Origin: Kazachstania africana CBS 2517
Taxonomy: Eukaryota; Ascomycota; Saccharomycetes; Saccharomycetales; Saccharomycetaceae
NCBI RefSeq assembly: GCF_000304475.1
Contig: NC_018949.1
Span: forward strand, 124,001 to 188,000
DNA length: 64,000 nucleotides
Direction: 5' to 3'
Below the pieces are notes generated by a model. That model did no database searches, was not told where the DNA came from, and was given only the letters and a program-made list of their open reading frames with translations. The translations under genes and the position numbers were made by a program. Positions 17,864 to 27,051 of this stretch are shown in pieces. Numbering within the stretch: position 1 is the stretch's first letter; each line of letters begins with the position of its first letter.

Positions 17864-20299
17864 ATGCTTAGGCATATAACGCAGGATGATATCAATCTGA
17901 TCACATCGTCACAAGTCATTATCGATTTGGCTACGATAATCAAAGAACTAATTGATAATTCGATCGATGCGGGCTCGAATTCGATTGAAATCATTTTAAA
18001 GGACTACGGTGTTGAATCCATCGAGTTTATGGATAATGGATCTGGTATCAGTCAAGAGAATTTCGAAAACTTAACAAAGAAACATTACACTTCAAAGATA
18101 TCGACGTTCGATGATATAAGTAGTTTGAAAACGTTTGGTTTTAGAGGTGAAGCCATTTCATCCATTGTTACCATTGCTGAAAAATTTGTTGTGGTGACTA
18201 ATGAAGCTGAAGGCTCGTCGAAGGCTACTGAATTGGATTATAACAATGATGGAAAATTAACCTCTCAGAGAGTTACAACAAGGAACAAAGGTACTACTTT
18301 CAAAATCTCTAAAATTTTTTACAATCTACCTGTGAGAAGGGAAAATTTCATAAGAAACATTAAATCACAATTTAAAAGTTGCATTAATCTGATACAAAGT
18401 TATTCCATCATTCAAGAGAATATTAGTTTCAAAATTTTCAATATTAATACAAAGAATCAAAAAAAATCATTGATTTTATCTACAATCAAATCAGATAATC
18501 TATTCAAGAAGATTTTGAATTGTTTTGGACTAAGTTGTACAAAATGTCTGGTTCCTTTAAAGATAAGCCTTGATTTGAATTCTTATAAATCTCAATTCTC
18601 CAAAACTGAAGATGATTTCTATGAATCTATCGATTATAAAATTGAACTTGGCGGTTACATTTCTAAGATTAATGATTCCAATTCTACAAGGAATTTGAAA
18701 GATAGACAGTTCTTCTACCTTAATAAGAGACCAGTCGTATACCCTTCCATTCAAAAATTAATCACCGAAATATTCAAGTTAAACCACATTGGACAAAGTA
18801 ACAAATATCCAATGTTTTTCCTCAATCTGAATGTAAATGAAAGTTTGATAGATATTAATATTACTCCCGATAAGAGAACAATAATGTTAAGTAATGAAGA
18901 TGTAATTATGGGTCTCCTAAAGCATGAGTTGAATAAATTTTTCCAAATAGACAATGATAAAATCAATTTATCGTTCAATACAAGCTCATTGAAACGCCCC
19001 AATGATGAAGATTCAGATCTTCAAAGATTATCCAAAAGATCCACTAGGCATGAACTCACCTACGATCAAGAGGAGGAAGAGAGTGCCACAGATATGAGTT
19101 CATTCATGGACAAGACAAATGATTATAGTTCTGTTTCGAATCTGAAGAGTTCACAATTTAATCTAGATGAATATTCTAATGAGCATCCTGATGTTAAGTT
19201 GCCACAGTCCCCAAATGATAATGAAAGTGCAGAAATCATTACTGTCAATATTGATGGTGAAGAATTCCAACATAAGATACTTGAAGAAGACGACAAGTTA
19301 GTGTTTTTGCAGGATAGTGATCATGATACTTCAGACAAACAGATTTTGAGATCAGATAATGAAAGCTCAGATGCTGATACTGATCATCCAATTGAAATAA
19401 ATGTTCGTGAGTCATTTAAAGATAGTCCACATAGGAAAGAACGAGAACCACTTAATTTGAGTTCTTTTGACGAAAATAGGAGAATAACTGAGTATTATAA
19501 TACTGAGTTAGTAGCCGATGAGGACGAAATAAAAGCAGAAAGTAGAAAATTCATGAACTTACTTCAGGATAGGATTGAGAAAAATGATTATGATGATGCT
19601 GATAGAAGCAATGCTCTTAACAATAATGTGGAAGATGAAGGTTATCTAACCTTTTCCTTTTCCAAAGAGGATTTCAATAAATTGGAGGTTATTGGACAAT
19701 TTAATTTAGGGTTTATCGTGACTTTAAAGAAATCATCAATGAATAAGTATGATATGTTTATCATTGATCAACATGCAAGTGATGAAAAATTCAATTTTGA
19801 AAAATTGAATAAAGAGTTAGTTTTAAAGACACAGAAGTTAATTGTACCGATTAAGTTAGAATTGAATATTGTCGATGAATTGATTGTCATTGAAAATGCT
19901 GATATGTTTAATAAAAATGGATTTAAAATAGAAATTAATGACGATAATGAGCCAGGGAAGAAAGTTCAATTGCTTAGTATACCAATTTATAAGAATCTCA
20001 CGTTTAATGTGGAAGATTTCCATGAATTAGTGGATATACTAAAAGAAAAGAATGGTACTTCGAACGAAGATGATATAAAATTATGTTCGAAGACGTATTC
20101 TATGTTGGCAATGAAGGCATGTAGAAGCAGCATTATGATTGGTAAACCATTGACACATAAGACAATGACGAGGGTGGTGAAAAATTTGAATAAGCTACAA
20201 AAACCATGGAATTGTCCTCACGGTCGGCCTACAATGAGACATTTAGTGGAGCTTAACGATAAAAATTGCACATCGTTTACTAATGACTATAAATTATAA
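17864..20299 (+). CDS. PMS1: Pms1, MutL-alpha mismatch-repair endonuclease subunit
   Basis: An 811-residue MutL homologue. The N-terminal GHKL ATPase shows ELIDNSIDAGS, DNGSGI and GFRGEA. A long acidic linker (about 355-610) is followed by a C-terminal domain with the metal-binding endonuclease motif DQHASDEKFNFE (about residue 635), the ACRSSIMIG segment and the zinc-site-like CPHGRPT near the end. Pms1 pairs with Mlh1 to nick the daughter strand in MutS-directed repair; nuclear. S. cerevisiae Pms1 is about 873 residues; the difference is in the linker. It is convergent with SWS2 with 62 bp between stops. Confidence 0.97.
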   Translation: MLRHITQDDINLITSSQVIIDLATIIKELIDNSIDAGSNSIEIILKDYGVESIEFMDNGSGISQENFENLTKKHYTSKISTFDDISSLKTFGFRGEAISSIVTIAEKFVVVTNEAEGSSKATELDYNNDGKLTSQRVTTRNKGTTFKISKIFYNLPVRRENFIRNIKSQFKSCINLIQSYSIIQENISFKIFNINTKNQKKSLILSTIKSDNLFKKILNCFGLSCTKCLVPLKISLDLNSYKSQFSKTEDDFYESIDYKIELGGYISKINDSNSTRNLKDRQFFYLNKRPVVYPSIQKLITEIFKLNHIGQSNKYPMFFLNLNVNESLIDINITPDKRTIMLSNEDVIMGLLKHELNKFFQIDNDKINLSFNTSSLKRPNDEDSDLQRLSKRSTRHELTYDQEEEESATDMSSFMDKTNDYSSVSNLKSSQFNLDEYSNEHPDVKLPQSPNDNESAEIITVNIDGEEFQHKILEEDDKLVFLQDSDHDTSDKQILRSDNESSDADTDHPIEINVRESFKDSPHRKEREPLNLSSFDENRRITEYYNTELVADEDEIKAESRKFMNLLQDRIEKNDYDDADRSNALNNNVEDEGYLTFSFSKEDFNKLEVIGQFNLGFIVTLKKSSMNKYDMFIIDQHASDEKFNFEKLNKELVLKTQKLIVPIKLELNIVDELIVIENADMFNKNGFKIEINDDNEPGKKVQLLSIPIYKNLTFNVEDFHELVDILKEKNGTSNEDDIKLCSKTYSMLAMKACRSSIMIGKPLTHKTMTRVVKNLNKLQKPWNCPHGRPTMRHLVELNDKNCTSFTNDYKL

Positions 20300-20361
20300 T
20301 ATATATACGTGATTGACATTATTTATTCTATTTACAAGGGGAGGGGGGATGAAATTGCATT

Positions 20362-20727
20362 TTAACCATTTCTATCTAATCTATTCAGTTTTCTTGCGGT
20401 CTTTGCATTATTCTTTGTATTTTGACCACGAACAGGCAAATGTAACGCATGTCTCAGACCTTGATACGAACCAATACGTTTCTTCAATTGAATATTCTGT
20501 CTGACAATTGCTCTTGCATCATCCTCAATGGTGATCTTGGACAATTCGTTCGTTATATTCAGAATTTGTGACTCTGATAATTGATGCATTCGCATCCAGG
20601 GATAGAATCCCAATTTAGAGCAAATCAATTGAGAAGTCCTAGAGCCTATACCATAAAACTTGGAAGCCAATGCTATGCGTACCACTTCTTTACCTTTGAA
20701 GGCTTTTCCCAGTACATGTACGACCAT
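20362..20727 (-). CDS. SWS2: Mitochondrial ribosomal protein uS13m (Sws2)
   Basis: A 121-residue S13-family protein: [20 protein letters not shown], a helix-two-turn-helix, and the C-terminal RNA-binding segment [18 protein letters not shown]. It is a small-subunit protein of the mitochondrial ribosome. The protein stops about 20 residues earlier than S. cerevisiae Sws2 (143 residues by memory), directly after the conserved Arg/Lys-rich core, so the tail seems dispensable or lineage-specific. Sequence past the stop does not obviously continue the S. cerevisiae tail. Position between PMS1 and EOS1 equals YNL081C. Confidence 0.94.
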   Translation of the reverse strand: MVVHVLGKAFKGKEVVRIALASKFYGIGSRTSQLICSKLGFYPWMRMHQLSESQILNITNELSKITIEDDARAIVRQNIQLKKRIGSYQGLRHALHLPVRGQNTKNNAKTARKLNRLDRNG

Positions 20728-20856
20728 TAGTTAAGTTTTGAGATTTGTTAGTGAAATATATTATTTTGTTGGTATCATTAAAAATATATTAGATGCTTAA
20801 TTGATGCTGAAAAAGTATAGTACTAATGGTAATGAATAAAGAAAGGTATAGGATAT

Positions 20857-20875
20857 ACATATATATATATATATA
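20857..20875. repeat. (AT)n microsatellite upstream of SWS2 / after EOS1
   Basis: Alternating A/T of about 19 bp in the 181-bp spacer between the EOS1 stop and the SWS2 start. Confidence 0.7.
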
Positions 20876-20908
20876 GATATAGATGCATGTGATTGAGAGG
20901 GAAACAAA

Positions 20909-21598
20909 TTATGAAGATGATGATTGTATAAAAGTAGCGACTTGTTGTATATCGAGCCTTCCAATGAAGAGGATTCGCAATAGACCCAACATAGTTATGA
21001 AACTAGCTATCCCGACGGGGACGACACAAAAGACTATAATGTTATAGAGATCGATAGTTTTCTTCTTGTTCCATTGAAATTTATCTTTAAAGTGTTTGTA
21101 ATTCAAATCAGACGTCAAATAATTTTGCCAAATGTAAGCCCCTGTAAGTACGCAACTGATTAGAATCCACGTATGTAAGAAATAGTCATTATTTGGAGAT
21201 AAACTTGCGAGTAACATATATTCGAACGTGACCAATATCAATGACATGGAGAACATTCTCAGAATGGCAGCCACAGTAGAATATTTGACTATCCATCTTA
21301 CCATGAGCGAATCTAGGATCACGTATGAGAGATACAAAGAAACGAAGCACCATATGGAACACAATAGATGCTCTGAAGCCCTGGGACCTATGAAATCGTA
21401 AAGATCTGTAGTTATTTGTTGTTGGTAGATTGTTTGGTACGTTTGATTCAACGATTTGAAGAGGTAGATGATTGGAGGCAGCAGTGAGACGTCTCTACAA
21501 AGAGCCATAAACAGATGCTGTTTGGCAGTGAGTCGATTCAACGACAACGTCTTCATTGACGTGAATCTGTCGCTGTTACTCTTTCCATGGTCTGGCAT
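20909..21598 (-). CDS. EOS1: Eos1, ER membrane protein linked to N-glycosylation
   Basis: A 229-residue protein from the ATG at 21598 (an in-frame ATG at 21556 is a second choice; the frame above has only a GTG). It begins with a short polar region and then the family motif KQHLFMALCRDVSLLPP, with four or more hydrophobic segments (about SIWCFVSLYLSYVIL, MSLILVTFEYMLL, TWILISCVLTGAYIW, YNIIVFCVVPVGIASF). S. cerevisiae Eos1 (366 residues) sits in the ER, and its loss alters N-glycosylation and tolerance to oxidative stress; the biochemical function is unknown. The shorter length reflects a reduced N-terminus. Location after SWS2 equals YNL080C. Confidence 0.85.
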   Translation of the reverse strand: MPDHGKSNSDRFTSMKTLSLNRLTAKQHLFMALCRDVSLLPPIIYLFKSLNQTYQTIYQQQITTDLYDFIGPRASEHLLCSIWCFVSLYLSYVILDSLMVRWIVKYSTVAAILRMFSMSLILVTFEYMLLASLSPNNDYFLHTWILISCVLTGAYIWQNYLTSDLNYKHFKDKFQWNKKKTIDLYNIIVFCVVPVGIASFITMLGLLRILFIGRLDIQQVATFIQSSSS

Positions 21599-21936
21599 GG
21601 TTTGAGCAAATGCACAATTTCTTTCTTTCGCAGTAGAGGCTTTGGTCGTATACACAAACACACTATATATACACTACTCTTCACCTATATATACACACTC
21701 TGCACTGCCATATACATCTGATGCAACACGTAATAACTGTTGATATCATGAGACGTCTCTGTCGATAGCAATTGTCACAAACGTTGTCTGCACGACTCAC
21801 CCACAGAATAAGAGAAAAAAAAATTGGCTTGGCTGGTCTTTTACGGCAGAGGGTAGTATATATATATATATATATATAGTGGCTTCATTGGTGGGTGTGG
21901 TGTTGAGAGCATTGAGAAGAGAAACGTCAGGAGAGT
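21599..21936. other. Divergent promoter region EOS1 / NIS1-position gene
   Basis: 338 bp. It contains a (TA)n tract at 21857-21878 that may act as TATA for the plus-strand gene. A GCTGGT (ACCAGC on the other strand) at 21832-21837 fits the Swi5/Ace2 core. TPM1 lies between EOS1 and NIS1 in S. cerevisiae and is absent here. Confidence 0.5.
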
Positions 21937-22452
21937 ATGTCAGACCGTATATTGAGCAAGTTTTCCAGCTGGAAGAAGTACAAGAATCGTGGTAATCGTG
22001 GTGGACCTGTGCGACGTGCCTCGATTAGAAGGGTGGATTACACTAGCGTTCAAGAATTGCGAAGTCACAAGTTTATATTCCACCGAGGGTTTACCAGTAG
22101 AAGGGACTCGTTGAAAAGAGCACGTAAATTCAGCAATAAGAATGAGTTGCAATCAATTATGAGATATATCAATCTTTCACAGATGAATATCAAAGAAATC
22201 GTGACGGCACCGTTGATGACCATTTTCCAGCCATTGCACAACAACAGTGTCGTGGTTCCCAGGAGAACCGTTCGAACCTCCGTGTACAAAAGACGGTCCA
22301 TCAGAAGAGCTGCCACGCTTCCAGCATCGTTGCGTTCCAACCACAGCCGTTACAGCAGCAATAAACGCATCAAATTGCTTCGCCTCTGGAAGGAATATCT
22401 CCTGCTGGTCATCCTACAAAGAGTGCATCTGAGAATCAATCTCCTCACATAA
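21937..22452 (+). CDS. Arg/Lys-rich protein in the NIS1 position, identity uncertain
   Basis: A 171-residue, strongly basic protein (runs such as KKYKNRGNRGG, RRTVRTSVYKRRSIRRA) ending in a hydrophobic amphipathic helix (LRLWKEYLLLVILQRVHL). I do not recognise its domains. Strand and place between EOS1 and MKS1 correspond to NIS1 (YNL078W), a bud-neck protein that is much longer in S. cerevisiae (about 407 residues); APJ1, the other candidate by order, is excluded because there is no J domain. A possible Swi5/Ace2 site upstream would suit NIS1, which is expressed at M/G1. If it is NIS1 it is strongly shortened. A second frame stays open from 22365 to 22577 without an ATG, so a frameshifted longer gene is possible. 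Confidence 0.5.
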   Translation: MSDRILSKFSSWKKYKNRGNRGGPVRRASIRRVDYTSVQELRSHKFIFHRGFTSRRDSLKRARKFSNKNELQSIMRYINLSQMNIKEIVTAPLMTIFQPLHNNSVVVPRRTVRTSVYKRRSIRRAATLPASLRSNHSRYSSNKRIKLLRLWKEYLLLVILQRVHLRINLLT

Positions 22453-22624
22453 TCAGCATCCTCAAGCATACTACTGTTTCTCAATATTCTTCTTCTTGGC
22501 AAAATTTTTCACTCACTCTATGCATTTTTTTTCTGTATGACACTGCATATCAGGAACTTTTAACAAGCACATGTAAGTAATATATACACATACACACACA
22601 TATATTGGATGGGAAGTTGTTCAG

Positions 22625-23914
22625 ATGAGTGGTTCCCATAGCAAGGTGCAACATGCGCCGACTTCCATCAATAATGATAAGTTTCTCAAAGTCTCACCAA
22701 GTTTATTCACGCCAGAGAGACTCGATTTATTCGATTCAATGGATTTGTATACTACGTTGATGAAATCAAATAAATTTCTAGAGAATGGTGATCGTCTCTC
22801 GAATATTAGTCTACGAATAGTCAATAAGGCTCTGTTGAAGTACCATTCCGTGAATCGACCCAAGAAGAGAGACGGGGTTAAAAACGTGTATCACGTATTG
22901 AATTCTGCATCTTTGATAAGTGGTACAACACAGCCTCCTGCTACCAAGACACAACACGTGGAAACGCGACCTATGATTTTGAGATATGCTCCAGCACGAC
23001 CTACTGCCACTACTACTACTAGACCGCAAGCTTTGAAATCAATAAAATCTACACTTACGAGCATCTCAGAACGACATCAATCACAAGTGGACACTTCTTT
23101 GAATCCAAAGACTGTCGTTACAGGATTCAAACCAAATACACTGATCACAAACACTGCCAAACCACAAGTTGTCTCGAGACAAGAATCCTTGTTTAGTAAT
23201 ACGAGTAGCCACGAACAGAAAATATTCTTCTCCAGCGAAGACGACCTCTCTGATTGGAACATTAGCGTTTCAGATGATGATGACGATGATGACGACGAAG
23301 ATTATGAAGAAGATGACGAGGATGACGAGGATGACGATGACGACGATGAGGATGAAGACAAATTTTACAAGAAACAACTGGACAAATTACTTTTTGCCAA
23401 GACATCTTCTCCCGGTAGTAGTAGCTCCCACAATGACCATACAGTGAAAAAAAGCTTACTTAGTGGACTGTTCTCTAGTGGACCCCCCGTGACACACCAA
23501 AACGTCACTTCATCTCCTCATAACATGACCACTTTGGAAACCAGCAATGTCATAGCAGTAGGATCTGTGACTCCACCACACCAATTACAAGCCAAGGAAG
23601 TGATCAAGCGAACCACCGGAAGTTTCAGTAGTATTGTCTCTGAAAATACAAGAGACAGGTACGCTTACGAATCGAACGCACCGCTGACAGCAAAGACAAT
23701 CCTACCAACAGCATTATCCACACACATGTTCATACCCAACAGTGTCCATCAAATGAGAATGGATGCAGCAACAAGAAGACGTGGTTCAATAGATATCCCA
23801 AACAAAAACAGAAACGGTATCAAAACCAGAATGGAACTCTCAGAAGAAGCGTCCTTCAACAAACACACACGGCGAGGCAACAACAACAACATGCATAATA
23901 ACATTCGTGGATAA
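22625..23914 (+). CDS. MKS1: Mks1, regulator of retrograde (RTG) and nitrogen signalling
   Basis: A 429-residue protein, shorter than S. cerevisiae Mks1 (584). Conserved blocks are at the N-terminus (NDKFLKVSPSLFTPERLDLF and RPKKRDGVKNVYHVL), in the centre (KIFFSSEDDLSDW followed by an acidic Asp/Glu run and DKLLFAK) and at the C-terminus (YESNAPLTAKTILPTALSTH and SIDIPNKNRNG). In S. cerevisiae Mks1 in the cytoplasm binds Rtg2 or 14-3-3 (Bmh1/2) and blocks nuclear entry of Rtg1/Rtg3; it is also a pleiotropic negative regulator of lysine synthesis and affects [URE3] appearance. Ser/Thr-rich linkers are shorter here. Start is the first ATG. MKS1-IMP4 order is conserved. Confidence 0.92.
   Translation: MSGSHSKVQHAPTSINNDKFLKVSPSLFTPERLDLFDSMDLYTTLMKSNKFLENGDRLSNISLRIVNKALLKYHSVNRPKKRDGVKNVYHVLNSASLISGTTQPPATKTQHVETRPMILRYAPARPTATTTTRPQALKSIKSTLTSISERHQSQVDTSLNPKTVVTGFKPNTLITNTAKPQVVSRQESLFSNTSSHEQKIFFSSEDDLSDWNISVSDDDDDDDDEDYEEDDEDDEDDDDDDEDEDKFYKKQLDKLLFAKTSSPGSSSSHNDHTVKKSLLSGLFSSGPPVTHQNVTSSPHNMTTLETSNVIAVGSVTPPHQLQAKEVIKRTTGSFSSIVSENTRDRYAYESNAPLTAKTILPTALSTHMFIPNSVHQMRMDAATRRRGSIDIPNKNRNGIKTRMELSEEASFNKHTRRGNNNNMHNNIRG
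23270..23361 (+). repeat. GAT/GAC/GAG triplet tract inside MKS1
   Basis: A run of GAT, GAC and GAG/GAA codons that encodes an uninterrupted acidic stretch of about 29 residues in the middle of Mks1. Such tracts vary in length between strains. Confidence 0.85.
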
Positions 23915-24030
23915 CACCAAACATGAATATACATATAGTCTAATATATAATTCATTTTATAGTATCTTCAACTGGGCTTTCGTTTCCAGCGATTGTATGA
24001 AAATTTTTGGCAGAATTGAAATTTTAATAT

Positions 24031-24052
24031 AAAAAAATTTGATGCGATGAGC
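24031..24052 (+). promoter_or_regulatory. RRPE-like and PAC motifs of IMP4
   Basis: AAAAAAATTTG (24031-24041) resembles the RRPE motif, and GCGATGAGC (24044-24052) is a PAC match, adjacent and 67-88 bp before the IMP4 ATG. The pair marks ribosome-biogenesis genes controlled by Sfp1/Stb3 and Dot6/Tod6. Confidence 0.75.
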
Positions 24053-24118
24053 ATCAATGATAGCCATTATAGTGAGAGGAAGAAGATCGATATAGTTAGA
24101 ACTTACCTATAATAGATT

Positions 24119-24976
24119 ATGTTAAGAAGACAGGCACGTGAAAGAAGAGAGTATCTATACCGCAAGGCGCAACAGCTGCAAGATGCACAGTTGGCGGAGA
24201 AGAGACAGCTCATAAAACAGTCGTTGGCCCAAGGTAAACCGTTACCAAAGGAAATTGCTGAAGATGATAAACTACAAGCGGATTTCCGTTTTGACCAGAC
24301 TACAGAAGAGGATGAAGAAATAGATAATGAATACTCCCATACTAGTGGGTTGGTAGACCCAAGAATCGTGATAACGACGTCTCGTGACCCAAGTACAAGG
24401 TTGTCACAATTTGCTAAAGAAATTAAATTAATGTTTCCCGAGGCAACTAGATTAAATAGAGGTAATTTGATCATGTCAAACTTGGTTAGTGCTGCTATTA
24501 AATCTGGTACTTCAGATATTGTACTTTTGCATGAACATCGTGGTGTTCCAACAAGTCTTACAGTTTCACATTTACCACATGGTCCCACAGCATTTTTCAG
24601 TCTGCATAACGTAGTCCTCAGACACGATATTCTCAATAGCGGCAACGTCAGTGAAGTCAATCCTCATTTAATATTCGACGGTTTTACGACAAAATTAGGT
24701 GAAAGAGTTGTTTCTATATTGAAGCATCTTTTTGCACCAGGTCCAAAAAAGGACAGTGAGAGAGTCATGACGTTTGCAAATAGAGGTGATTTTATCAGTG
24801 TGAGACAACATGTTTACGTCAGAACAAGAGATGGTGTGGAATTAGCAGAAGTTGGTCCTAGATTCGAAATGAAATTATTTGAGTTAAGGTTGGGTACATT
24901 GGACAATAAAGATGCAGACATTGAATGGCAATTAAGACGGTTTGTTAGAACTGCTAACAGAAAAGATTATCTGTAA
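24119..24976 (+). CDS. IMP4: Imp4, U3 snoRNP / SSU processome Brix-domain protein
   Basis: A 285-residue protein, against 290 in S. cerevisiae. An N-terminal basic helical region ([20 protein letters not shown]) precedes a Brix domain at about residues 80-270 ([51 protein letters not shown]). With Mpp10 and Imp3 it promotes pairing of U3 snoRNA with the pre-18S rRNA; nucleolar. Its promoter carries adjacent PAC and RRPE-like motifs. Confidence 0.97.
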   Translation: MLRRQARERREYLYRKAQQLQDAQLAEKRQLIKQSLAQGKPLPKEIAEDDKLQADFRFDQTTEEDEEIDNEYSHTSGLVDPRIVITTSRDPSTRLSQFAKEIKLMFPEATRLNRGNLIMSNLVSAAIKSGTSDIVLLHEHRGVPTSLTVSHLPHGPTAFFSLHNVVLRHDILNSGNVSEVNPHLIFDGFTTKLGERVVSILKHLFAPGPKKDSERVMTFANRGDFISVRQHVYVRTRDGVELAEVGPRFEMKLFELRLGTLDNKDADIEWQLRRFVRTANRKDYL

Positions 24977-25089
24977 CCTGAAAAAAAAAGAATTAGAAAG
25001 TTTTCATTGTACATATATAGAAATAAAAGTAATAGAAAGATAGTGGAATACATATTTTTATATGACTTTATATGTGTAAATGGGGATAA

Positions 25090-26469
25090 TTATTTTTTAT
25101 TTGAAAAATCTGTAACTTTTTGCCTTAAGATATCACCAAATTTCTCTGTCTTCAGAGGATAAATGGGTGAACTTGGACTAGTGGCATTAGACGATGATAT
25201 TTGTAGCTGTTGAATGGATACTACTGAACTACCACGTCTTCTATCTAAAAATGCAGTGGTGATATTCGTTGGGGATATTGGAGTATTTGAGTAAGTTCTT
25301 GTTCTCATCAATGGACTTGAAATATTTTGAGCTGAAGCCACGGTAGGTAAATTGTTATGAGCAGACGAAGATCTCTTAGATCTTGGATGAAGCAAATGTG
25401 CACCAGGAGATTTTGAAGTTGTTTTAAGGTCATTAGTATTATTGTTGTTCTCTTCCTCTGAAGAAAATTCGTCACTTTCACTGGAATCTATATGAAATTT
25501 TGATTTATAACCGTCTTGCAAAAGTATACTTGAACAAGGTGGAGACATTGGATTATTCATAGAATTACTCGTTGGAGAGCGTGAAAACATATTATTATTG
25601 GAAAGACGCCTTGGATTTTGTGGTGGTGACAGATAAGATGATGATGAATCACGTTTAACCAAGAAAGGATTTAAGAAACTTGGATTGTTATTATTGTTGT
25701 TTGAATGTTTGATAAATGATGTAGAATATGAAGAGTTTAAAGGGGGCGGCTTAGAAATGGGAGCTTGGTGTTGGTTTGTTTTTTCATCAGTCAGTAAATC
25801 AGCATAAGAATAGAAATTTAAACATTTTTCATTATCACCAACGGATTCTTTATTAGTAGGCTCTCGTTCATTTATATTTGAAACAGATGAACTTCTTGAG
25901 ATACCTAAAGCCATATCCAAACCTATCACCGAGGGATTTCTTGAATGAACCAAGTTAAGGTCACATAGGTCTGTCGACTTGTCTGCTATGATAGAACAAC
26001 TTGCATCCAACGCGGGGGCCACCATATTCTCCAAGGTACGACGATGGTGATGATGAGCCATGACAGGAGTAGATACCTGAGACACAGATTGGCCTGAGAA
26101 ACAAGTGTTCAAAGAACCTGGAGATGGCATAATATTGTTAGTGGACTGCGCTCTTGACAATCTTCTTCTTGCGCTCGAAATTGCTATAGGTTGTACAGGC
26201 ACATAACTAGCATGTGAAGAGACAGAAGAAACCACAGAATCGTTAGTTGTTTGTCTCTGTAAAAATAGGTTCGAGTTACTCCTATGTTTTTTTGTTAGAT
26301 TCAAATTTGAATTTGAAGCAGTCAAAGTTACGTTGCTGCCAGACGACATAAGGTATGGATCTTCTACATTTCTTTCAAAAATAAAGGATGGCTCTTCACT
26401 GAACGTTGGAGAGGTCTGTATGTCGTTTGAAGGTTCCGGCATGTTGGTAGTTTCGAATGGAGCTTCCAT
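25090..26469 (-). CDS. MLF3: Mlf3/Vhs2 family protein
   Basis: A 459-residue protein read from the ATG at 26469; the open frame above it starts only at TTG. Conserved pieces shared with S. cerevisiae Mlf3 and its ohnologue Vhs2 are SFIFERNVEDPYL near residue 30, RRTLENMVAPALDASCSI, RNPSVIGLDMALG, LNFYSYADLLTDE and KSKFHIDSSESDEFSSEEE. The rest is Ser/Asn-rich and probably disordered. Mlf3 is linked to leflunomide resistance and Vhs2 to septin stability and suppression of a sis2 hal3 defect; molecular roles are unclear. Context (IMP4, then MSK1 on the other strand) equals YNL074C, but only one copy can be judged here. Confidence 0.88.
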   Translation of the reverse strand: MEAPFETTNMPEPSNDIQTSPTFSEEPSFIFERNVEDPYLMSSGSNVTLTASNSNLNLTKKHRSNSNLFLQRQTTNDSVVSSVSSHASYVPVQPIAISSARRRLSRAQSTNNIMPSPGSLNTCFSGQSVSQVSTPVMAHHHHRRTLENMVAPALDASCSIIADKSTDLCDLNLVHSRNPSVIGLDMALGISRSSSVSNINEREPTNKESVGDNEKCLNFYSYADLLTDEKTNQHQAPISKPPPLNSSYSTSFIKHSNNNNNNPSFLNPFLVKRDSSSSYLSPPQNPRRLSNNNMFSRSPTSNSMNNPMSPPCSSILLQDGYKSKFHIDSSESDEFSSEEENNNNTNDLKTTSKSPGAHLLHPRSKRSSSAHNNLPTVASAQNISSPLMRTRTYSNTPISPTNITTAFLDRRRGSSVVSIQQLQISSSNATSPSSPIYPLKTEKFGDILRQKVTDFSNKK

Positions 26470-26898
26470 GTTGGTAAATAGAAGATTTGAAATACACCTG
26501 ATACTAGAGATTTTGAAAAAGTCTTGAAGCAAAAAAAGGACAGATATATTACAGTGTCTTTCAGATGAGTAGATAGGACCTGTGATATAGCTCTAACGAC
26601 TGACCGCTTGATAGATGATGGGCTCTGAACTGAAAGTCTCCTGCAAAACTCCTGTTTCTCAGTATTAATTTTCTTGTAGGAAATTTCCAAACGACCAAGA
26701 TTTCTCGATAGTGGAAACGCATAGCGATACTGCAAACTGCAAGAGTTTTGGCAGCAGCAGCGTGGCTACAGATGGGGGGGGATTGAGCTGCTTTAATATT
26801 AAGCATATAGTTTATCTTGGATGCCCCAGAGAGTTTGAACGGATTGCTAGGCTTGGCAGAGTAAAAATTTGCCTCATCAGGTAATTGTTGCTAAGAAA

Positions 26899-26907
26899 GT
26901 CACGTGA
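26899..26907. promoter_or_regulatory. Cbf1-type site GTCACGTGA
   Basis: GTCACGTGA lies 98 bp upstream of the MSK1 ATG in the divergent MLF3-MSK1 promoter. It is a strong Cbf1/E-box match. No CDEII or CDEIII follows, so this is read as a promoter site. Confidence 0.5.
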
Positions 26908-26982
26908 GAATTACTCGTTTAGGAAATAATCTGCGCATATAGATTTTGGGTCGAGAGATCAAAGCCCTCCAAACACATCAAG

Positions 26983-27051
26983 ATGAGAAGGTTGGTTGAA
27001 AGAGATGCTCTGGAGGACTGCTGGTGCGACATCGAAGGCTCCTGTATGTAG
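26983..27051 (+). promoter_or_regulatory. Overlapping upstream ORF at the MSK1 start
   Basis: An ATG 22 bp before the MSK1 ATG and out of frame with it opens 22 codons ending at TAG 27049-27051, beyond the MSK1 start. If the mRNA leader includes it, scanning ribosomes would have to bypass it. Whether transcription starts above or below 26983 is unknown. Confidence 0.45.

Noticed and set aside
24101..24112. ACTTACCT before IMP4 as the 5' end of U1 snRNA or a splice-related sequence
   Set aside because: It lies within 20 bp of the IMP4 ATG and no U1 structure follows.
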